Shown here one piece after another: positions 26,564 to 32,080 of a DNA stretch of 32,080 bases. The stretch's first letter is position 1, and the number at the start of each line of letters is the position of its first letter. Origin of the DNA: Hypsibius dujardini (taxonomy: Eukaryota > Tardigrada > Eutardigrada > Parachela > Hypsibiidae); NCBI GenBank assembly GCA_001579985.1, contig LRSR01012895.1, positions 1 to 32,080 on the forward strand, written 5' to 3'. Below the pieces are notes generated by a model. That model was not told the DNA's origin and ran no database searches. It saw nothing but the letters and a program-made list of their open reading frames with translations. The position numbers and the translations under genes are program-made.

Positions 26564-27110
26564 ATTCGGTAAAGCAAACAAATAATCATACAATCAATCG
26601 ATCCAACACACCCCTACGTTCTCCTTCTCATCACTGCGCCATGAAATTGTGACAAATAAAACGAATTTGACGTCCACTTGTAATTACCATCGGCCTAAAC
26701 AAGTAATCAAACAAAAATCTAATCCATAAACAATGAACACTTTATTATATAGTAATTATTTTTAAATTAATGGTCGTCAAACATACTAAAGAGAACGCAA
26801 ACAAAGAAATTCCCAGTGGCCCACAACTTCTGATTTGCCAGGCCACAATCAAGCTCTACCCCCATAAAATCGCAGAGCGAAAAAATCATGATAATTAAAC
26901 AATTGTCCCACCTCAAGTCTCAGTCAGCAATCATCCATGGAAAAATAATCCATTTCGAAGTCCAGCGACAAGCCACTGTCCAGTTATCCTCAATAATCTG
27001 CAATTGATTGGTTGATTCGCTGAATCAACACTTCCACTGAGCAATACTTCAATTTTAAAAGCCAGCAGAGGTGACAAACAATTTTGGTAACGCAATGCGT
27101 TAAAACTCAC

Positions 27111-27370
27111 CTTCCGGCGATGCAATTATCAGCAATAACCGTGACAAAAAACGTCTGTTTACATTACAAAGTCGACTGTCGAACGCGCTGTTGGCAATAC
27201 AGCCAGCCGATTGTTGCTTGGTTGATTGATTGCTTGCTTTTAATCGCTGAGTTTTCCATCAGTCTCATGCGTAACGCCTCAAATGGATTATGTTTCCCTT
27301 TCAATGCTCAAAATTATATTGAAAAACTGCAAAAATATTGCATTATCTAATGCTATTCTGTAACAAATGC
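27111..27370 (-). other. Probable 5' UTR exon of the RhoGEF gene
   Basis: A strong minus-strand donor, CGGAAG|gtgagt, ends at 27111. Three candidate acceptors (TTGTTGCAG, TTTGTTACAG and TTTTTGCAG, between about 27380 and 27320) could open the exon, so the upper edge is approximate. Frames entering from the exon at 27.4 kb meet stops, so it is read as non-coding. It would splice across about 6 kb to the start-codon exon at 21.0 kb. No other minus-strand gene start is evident nearby. Confidence 0.4.
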
Positions 27371-27399
27371 AAATCTGCAACAAGATTACAAATTCTTAC

Positions 27400-27750
27400 C
27401 TTGGTCCAGTTTTGATCGGGTTTCTCCGCTTGATTGATTGATTCGTCGAGGAGTCCTTGAAAAATTCCCACCACCCCGGTGGAAAGGGAGTTTTCACAGG
27501 TTGAACCGCAACCGATTAGTTGCTGCCAGGTCGAATTCGATGGGAAACCGAAAAATATCCGGTCATACAATAATAATGCAATATACAAGAAAAAGATGAG
27601 AAGCACCGCCGAAGAATCGATTATTTTGGTGGTGGAATCATGGAATGGCAAAAGAGCCGAGCGCGCAAGAGAGATGATAAAAGAAGAACACGATTTTTGA
27701 CAGGCCAGGTACACTGCTAAATCAACAAGTGCAGAAACCGATAAATTACA
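27400..27750 (-). other. Probable first (5' UTR) exon of the RhoGEF gene
   Basis: A strong minus-strand donor, ACCAAG|gtaaga, ends at 27400. The 5' edge is not determined. An acceptor-like CCTGGCAG near 27520 could make it internal, or transcription may start near 27.7-27.8 kb. The minus-strand frame is open for over 100 codons but resembles no protein, and a plus-strand frame over the same bases is equally open. A first non-coding exon is therefore the cautious reading. Confidence 0.35.
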
Positions 27751-28800
27751 CACGCTGAGCTCATCCGTCCGTTCCGTTCGACATCTTACATCTTATACAT
27801 GTATTACGCGTACACATCTCAGATCTCTCGAAAGCTCAAGGTACGAACACTACCTTCTTACGATCATCCAACGGAATCGGAGGACAATTATTGCTGTGCG
27901 GCAAAAAGTATGTAGCACAATGCTCTCCCCGCGCGCCACCACACAGAGAATGGTCAAAAATCTCAAATTGCACGTTCACAGACGTGCGTAGCACACTCTG
28001 TAATTTACACCTGTGTATTTTCTCACTGACCCGAGTTTGAGCCGTATTTCGGCTGCTCACATTTCACCCCGACTCCTTCGCTCTCCGTTAGAGATTTTGC
28101 ATTCATTTCTGCAGCTGTGAGAAGGGAAAAGTTATGTCTTATATCACTCTGCAGCTACAAAAAGAAACGCTTTTTCAAGTCGCTGAGCTGTATCGTTAGG
28201 TGTGAAAATTAATTAATCAGCAGTTCACATTCATAATGGCTAGCAAAGTTAAGAAAGTTTAGCCGGAAGGTGTGAGCGAACTGAGTGCGGTCAAAGTGGT
28301 CCACCTTACAGCCACTTTCCCGTGTTTGCCCCGTAAAACGGTGTGAGTGATGCATTTTCGATTGCCTTAGCCGACTTTTCCTCCCCTCCCTCCCTCCCCT
28401 CATCATGATATTTGTACCGGTAAAGGCGAAGGAGAGAGAGAGAGTGGACACCGGAATATGTTTGCCCGACTCACTCTCTGGTTCTCTTTTCTAAGGGCGT
28501 GAACAAAGAAGAGAGAAAGAGCGTGGCATTCTGCAAGTCCAAGCAAGGTGCACAGGCAGCAGAGGCGAGCGAAGTGACTCGTTCCCATCATCGACATGTG
28601 CAATGCAACGAGGGGGAAGGGAGTGGCGTAGGCTGAGTCTGCGCGGTAATTCTCAGGGCGGAAGAAGGTGTGTGTGTGTGATTCATGCGAAGATTTCGAA
28701 TAACGCGCCGCGGTCGGCGACTTTGAACTGGTTTGCTCCATTTTATTATTTGTACATTTTGATAATTCTCACTGGGTCAACCCAAATTAATCTTAGATCT
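27751..28800. other. Intergenic region, probable RhoGEF promoter side
   Basis: This lies upstream of the putative first exon. No TATA box or initiator can be fixed by eye. It contains short GA and GT runs (28430-28442, 28668-28680) and no convincing gene. Confidence 0.35.
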
Positions 28801-28858
28801 TTTGGGATGGCAAAATATAAATTTGGGCGACTAATTAGTTTTTTGTTTTTTGTTTGTA

Positions 28859-29300
28859 GTGCCACGATTACCGTATGCTCGCGATCTCAAGGGACAGCTA
28901 AGCCCCGCCTCCCTCAGTTGGCCCTGCACTCAATTGAACGTTCAATCTGATTCACTGTTCTCTGATTGGCTGATTTCATACAGCTTACTTGTTGTACTTG
29001 ATTGATTGATTCGTATCAGATTTCCTCCCCGTTGATTGTTTTATTGTACATCCGTGCTTTCCCGTATATTTGTCCCTACAGTGCTGATTTGGTGAACGGC
29101 TCTGAATAGATACAGCCCGGGTTGGTTAAAATTTACGGGTAGGGCTGTAGAAAAGTGTCCGTTCAGATCGCGAGCATACGGTATAACGGTCGGTTTAGCC
29201 CCGCCTCCGTCACACGCGCCTGTCAGCAGTTGGCACAGACAACACACACAGGTCGAGTGTGCTGCCCGGGTGTAAAAACCGACAGTTATAATCGTGGCAC
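28859..29300. mobile_element. TA-flanked MITE (outer), interrupted by a second MITE
   Basis: The ends GTGCCACGATTA and TAATCGTGGCAC are exact inverted repeats flanked by TA at 28857-28858 and 29301-29302. The left arm is cut after 12 bases by another element at 28871-29181. If that insert and one TA are ignored, the left arm pairs with the right arm over about 28 bp with one mismatch. The element itself is about 129 bp, non-coding, and TA duplication fits Tc1/mariner-type transposition. Confidence 0.8.
28871..29181. mobile_element. TA-flanked MITE (inner), nested
   Basis: It begins CCGTATGCTCGCGATCT and ends with the exact reverse complement, flanked by TA (28869-28870 and 29182-29183). The arms continue with mismatches to about 27 bp. 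It is 311 bp and non-coding. Its ends resemble those of the element at 29685-29959. Confidence 0.8.
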
Positions 29301-29684
29301 TACAGTAACTAAAATTTGGTGACTAACCTGTAGAGGATTTTTAGTTTAACCTCTTTGATTTTACTATGATTTTTAGTTTAGTTTTGGTCAAATTATCTAA
29401 TTAGTTTAGGTTTTCAAGTTTTTCCCCGTTCAATCCTTTGTGACTAAAACTTTAAAATTTAGTTTTTTAGTTTAGTTATTCTTATTGTCATCCATGCACC
29501 GATCGTAATGCCACATGAACAGCAATATGCCCGTTTGTAGAATACAAATCGCATGCTAGTACATGTATCGATCGGGTTATTATGAGCGGACAACACAAAA
29601 AGTTATTTTTGCCCATAAAGAGTAATGAGGAAAAATGGGGCTTGTGGTCTTTCAAATAGCAATATCCCATACCAAAGTGCAATA

Positions 29685-29959
29685 CTGTACGCTCCCGATC
29701 TCAAGGGTCGATTATGCCCCACCCCCGCTGATTCACATCAAGCTTCAGCGGATCCTTCAATTCCGTGCACTTGTCTGTGATTGGCCCGTTGGTTCTTGCC
29801 TGACAGGCTATGCTACCTTGCTTGAGTGAAATGATGATTTCGGTTTCAAAATTTTCAAGTCAATAAAGTTTAAGTGAATCTGAATGAACAACCAAGCGAG
29901 CGACGGAACGTGTTTTCGGGCCAGACCTGAAATCGACCCTTGAGATCGGGAGCGTACAG
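29685..29959. mobile_element. TA-flanked MITE related to the nested one
   Basis: Perfect 29-bp inverted repeats lie at 29685-29713 and 29931-29959, beginning CTGTACGCTCCCGATCTCAA. TA dinucleotides lie at both edges. It is 275 bp and non-coding. Confidence 0.85.
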
Positions 29960-30048
29960 TAGTAAACCATAGTAGTACTATCATAGTAAACAGACAAAGC
30001 CCAGCTTCTGAGCCTTCCACACATCGCTTCACCTTTTTGGGGGAGTAA

Positions 30049-30769
30049 TGCTACGTTCATAGTCCGTGTACTAGTCCGTGTTATTTGCCAGAAGAACACT
30101 TCAATTGTGACGTAGGTGTTCACTATCGATGCGCATATGACAGTTGTCGCATGACATTTTGCAAGAGGAATTATGAACACTGACCAAACATTTCGCAAAA
30201 CATTGCCAGACGAGTGTTATTTTGGGGCGTGGTCTCGCAAGAATCCTCTGGCATGCCAGAGCTGGCCAGCCAATTATAAACCGTTAATGGTTTGGAAGTT
30301 TCCTTGAAATTCCTATTTCGAAGTTGTTCTCTAGTTTGATCTTGTTGATAGTATTTTTCAAATAATATATTATCCTGTTATATTAAGTTGTCCTAGTGCT
30401 GAAACTAGGACAAGCTGCTGGTACAGTACCAGCAGCTTGTTTTTTTTCCTCGGCAAATGTTTATTGAAAACCATGACTCAAAATTTTAAAAAGAAATTAC
30501 TGTGAAAAATGGAATGGCTGCGGTTATTTCCTTGGGCGGGACTATGAATTGTCAAGCTACGTGATCGCTCTGACTGGCAACTATGAACATGTGTGTCAGA
30601 CAGCTTTTCTCGCACTGACGTCACGTCCTCGCATCTAGCGGTATTTAGCGCATTTAGCGAGCGGTATCGCAAAACTCCCAAAAATTCCGTCTGACAAAAC
30701 TTTCGTCTGACAATGACTATGCACAAATGTCCTGGTATCTCGCATCTGACACGGACTATGAACGTAGCA
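30049..30769. mobile_element. PIF/Harbinger-like non-autonomous element
   Basis: Perfect 21-bp inverted repeats (TGCTACGTTCATAGTCCGTG plus T) lie at 30049-30069 and 30749-30769, with TAA on both outer sides (30046-30048 and 30770-30772). A three-base TAA duplication is typical of PIF/Harbinger. It is 721 bp with no transposase frame. It lies about 525 bp upstream of the TFG start codon and contains a large palindrome at 30410-30440. Confidence 0.8.
30389..30440. repeat. Two overlapping hairpins inside the Harbinger-like element
   Basis: An 8-bp stem, TGTCCTAG with CTAGGACA, spans 30389-30412. It overlaps a perfect 31-nt palindrome at 30410-30440 with 15-bp arms (ACAAGCTGCTGGTAC) around a single A. 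A T-run follows. The shared bases ACA mean that only one stem can form in full. Confidence 0.85.
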
Positions 30770-30772
30770 TAA

Positions 30773-31294
30773 GCCTACGAAGATCCCTCTCTTGTTTACT
30801 ACTGTACTAGCAAAAGCAATGAGATATTTCTCCCGGGTACTGCAGTGCAAGACAACTTGTGCCTTATGATTACAGCAATACCGGTAGATTTTTGTTTTTA
30901 AAACTATGCTTCAAACCGGCCACTTTCGTCCCGGACATGCGTGTTTGTGTCACCTTCACCATGACCTTGTTTGTGTTGCAGCCAACGTTTCCCAATCCGA
31001 TTGTGTCTCAACGCCACCTATCGGAAACATTTCGTAGGAGACACACCTACGCAGTATAATACTCCACTTTTCAAAATCGCTCCTACTCCGCTCAGAATTG
31101 CACTAAACTCGGACCACCGCTCACCAAACTCAGGCCAGCAATTTTTACACGTCATTCACTCCAGCAAAAAGACTCATTTTTTTCCCTTACGTTCTTTTCG
31201 AACTTTTCCACCTCCACACTTGTCGTCGTACCCCGGAAATTAAAGCTTTCCTCCCCGTATCTCTTCCCATAACTCTTCCAAACCTCCTCGCATC
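30773..31294 (+). promoter_or_regulatory. TFG 5' flank (promoter and 5' UTR)
   Basis: This lies between the transposon edge and the TFG start codon. The last 100 nt are pyrimidine-rich (TTTCCTCCCC, CTCTTCC), as in many animal 5' UTRs. No core promoter element can be placed with confidence, so the assignment rests on position. Confidence 0.4.
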
Positions 31295-31561
31295 ATGTTT
31301 CCCGCAGTGGGAGGCAATCCACAGCAGCAGTCCTACGCAGGCGGCGGAAGCACCGCCGTCACTGGCTCCTGGTCCGATCACCATCAGCAGGACTCGCAGC
31401 AGGAGCAACGTCGGCCGCACAACAACACCCTGGACAGCTCAACCACGGTGCACCGCGTCGCAGTGGGCAGTGCCGGCGGTAACGACAACCGGCTGGTCAT
31501 CAAGATCCGCCTCGGAGATGACGTCCGGAGAATTCCCCTCAACAACGAAGACTTAACTTAT
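31295..31561 (+). CDS. TFG: TFG exon 1
   Basis: This exon encodes the N-terminal extension (MFPAVGGNPQQQSY and further Gln/His-rich sequence) and the first PB1 strands ending NNEDLTY. The conserved next residue Asp is supplied by exon 2, which fixes the junction at TAT|gttcgt, a non-standard donor. Confidence 0.9.
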
Positions 31562-31890
31562 GTTCGTCGACCAAAGAAGATCCCTTGATTTTTGTCGGAA
31601 AGACTGGACCTTTAATGTTTTTGCGATTTCAGGACGAATTTATTATCATGATGCAGCGGATTTTCAAGGGAAAGTTGAGCAGCTCGGATGAGGTGATCGT
31701 CAAGTATAAGGATGAAGGTAAGTGCTTGTTGGATTTTTTTCCCAATTAAAAAGGAGTTTGACGGTGTTGCTGGGAGGAGTTTTGAAGGATTTGGTTAATT
31801 TTGCAGATGGCGATCTGATTACCATTGTGGATGATGCGGATTTGGTGTTTGCCATGCAGACCAACAACGTCTTGAAGGCAGAACTATTTG
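31295..31890 (+). CDS. TFG: TFG homologue, N-terminal part (PB1 domain), 3' end outside window
   Basis: TFG oligomerises through its PB1 domain at ER exit sites and organises COPII carriers between ER and Golgi. Coding exons are 31295-31561, 31633-31717 and 31807-31890, with phases that agree. The PB1 domain spans residues about 67-145. It has the basic-cluster strand LVIKIRLGDDVRRIPLNNED, then MMQRIFKGKL, VKYKDEDGDLITI and DDADL, which is the acidic OPCA motif. The match to vertebrate TFG is close throughout. In vertebrate TFG the PB1 starts within about ten residues of the N-terminus. Here a Gln/Ser/Gly-rich stretch of about 65 residues precedes it. An in-frame TAA lies 16 codons upstream, so the start at 31295 is well defined. 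The coiled coil and Pro/Gln-rich tail lie beyond the window. Confidence 0.93.
31633..31717 (+). CDS. TFG: TFG exon 2
   Basis: This 85-nt exon encodes DEFIIMMQRIFKGKL and EVIVKYKDE. It follows TGCGATTTCAG and ends GAAG|gtaagt, leaving one base that makes Asp with exon 3. The intron before it is only 71 nt. Confidence 0.93.
31807..31890 (+). CDS. TFG: TFG exon 3
   Basis: This 84-nt exon encodes GDLITIVDDADLVFAMQ and the last PB1 strand LKAELF. It follows AATTTTGCAG. The donor is set at TTTG|gttcgt because relatives continue LF-V here, and reading through gives an unrelated tail and a stop at about 31934. The donor motif is the same as in exon 1. The next exon is outside the window. Confidence 0.85.
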
Positions 31891-32080
31891 GTTCGTGGAC
31901 GCTACTCATGTTTGCCATTACTGTCTTTGATTGATTAGTTGATTGAACACAGGCAGTTGTCGCTCACATTTGCTGATTGATTGCTTGAATGCATGGTATG
32001 CGCTGAATATTTGGATTTCGTTTCTTGAAACCAGCAGTGGCTGGTTCCATCAATCGGATTGCTTGATTGCTTGCCTGTTT
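31891..32080 (+). other. Start of TFG intron 3
   Basis: This is intron sequence with dispersed TTGATTGATT-type motifs, the same short motif found near 13.75, 26.1, 27.4 and 29.0 kb. No exon is visible before the window ends. Confidence 0.6.

Noticed and set aside
27479-27700. Charged 73-codon plus-strand frame
   Set aside because: It starts from GTG rather than ATG, overlaps the proposed 5' UTR exon on the other strand, and resembles no family.

Overview
The window is animal (metazoan, most likely invertebrate) nuclear DNA. It has spliceosomal GT-AG introns, two recognisable conserved animal proteins, non-coding MITE-like transposons, and very many tetranucleotide microsatellites. I cannot name the species from the sequence.

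Positions 1-21007, minus strand, hold most of one gene: a Rho guanine-nucleotide exchange factor of the Lbc type (AKAP13/ARHGEF2/ARHGEF18/ARHGEF28 group). I joined 21 coding exons by splice sites and reading phase. Together they give 3171 nt, or 1057 codons, with no phase conflict. The order is a long low-complexity N-terminal half, a C1 zinc finger split by an intron, a Ser-rich linker, the DH domain and the first part of the PH domain, which runs off the window at position 1. Two minus-strand exons with strong donors at about 27.1 and 27.4 kb carry stops in the relevant frames and are best read as 5' UTR exons of this gene. If so, its promoter lies near 27.7-28.2 kb.

Positions 31295-32080, plus strand, hold the first three coding exons of a TFG homologue (PB1 domain, ER-exit-site scaffold). 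It has an N-terminal extension of about 65 residues and continues past the window. The two genes diverge from a shared intergenic region.

The introns of the RhoGEF gene carry about twenty arrays of CAGA/TGTC (and CAGG/TGCC, GACT) repeats in both polarities. These arrays stop at about 25.5 kb. They generate nearly all the long Cys/Ser/Leu-rich or Gln/Thr/Asp/Arg-rich open frames in the window, which I regard as artefacts. The 26-31 kb region instead carries several short non-autonomous DNA transposons with clear terminal inverted repeats and TA or TAA target duplications. One of them is inserted inside another. I see no tRNA, rRNA, CRISPR or prokaryote-type operon, and no convincing new molecular system. 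The best leads are the nested transposons, the polarity pattern of the intronic arrays, the atypical C1 and DH sequences, and the frequent GTNYGY splice donors.
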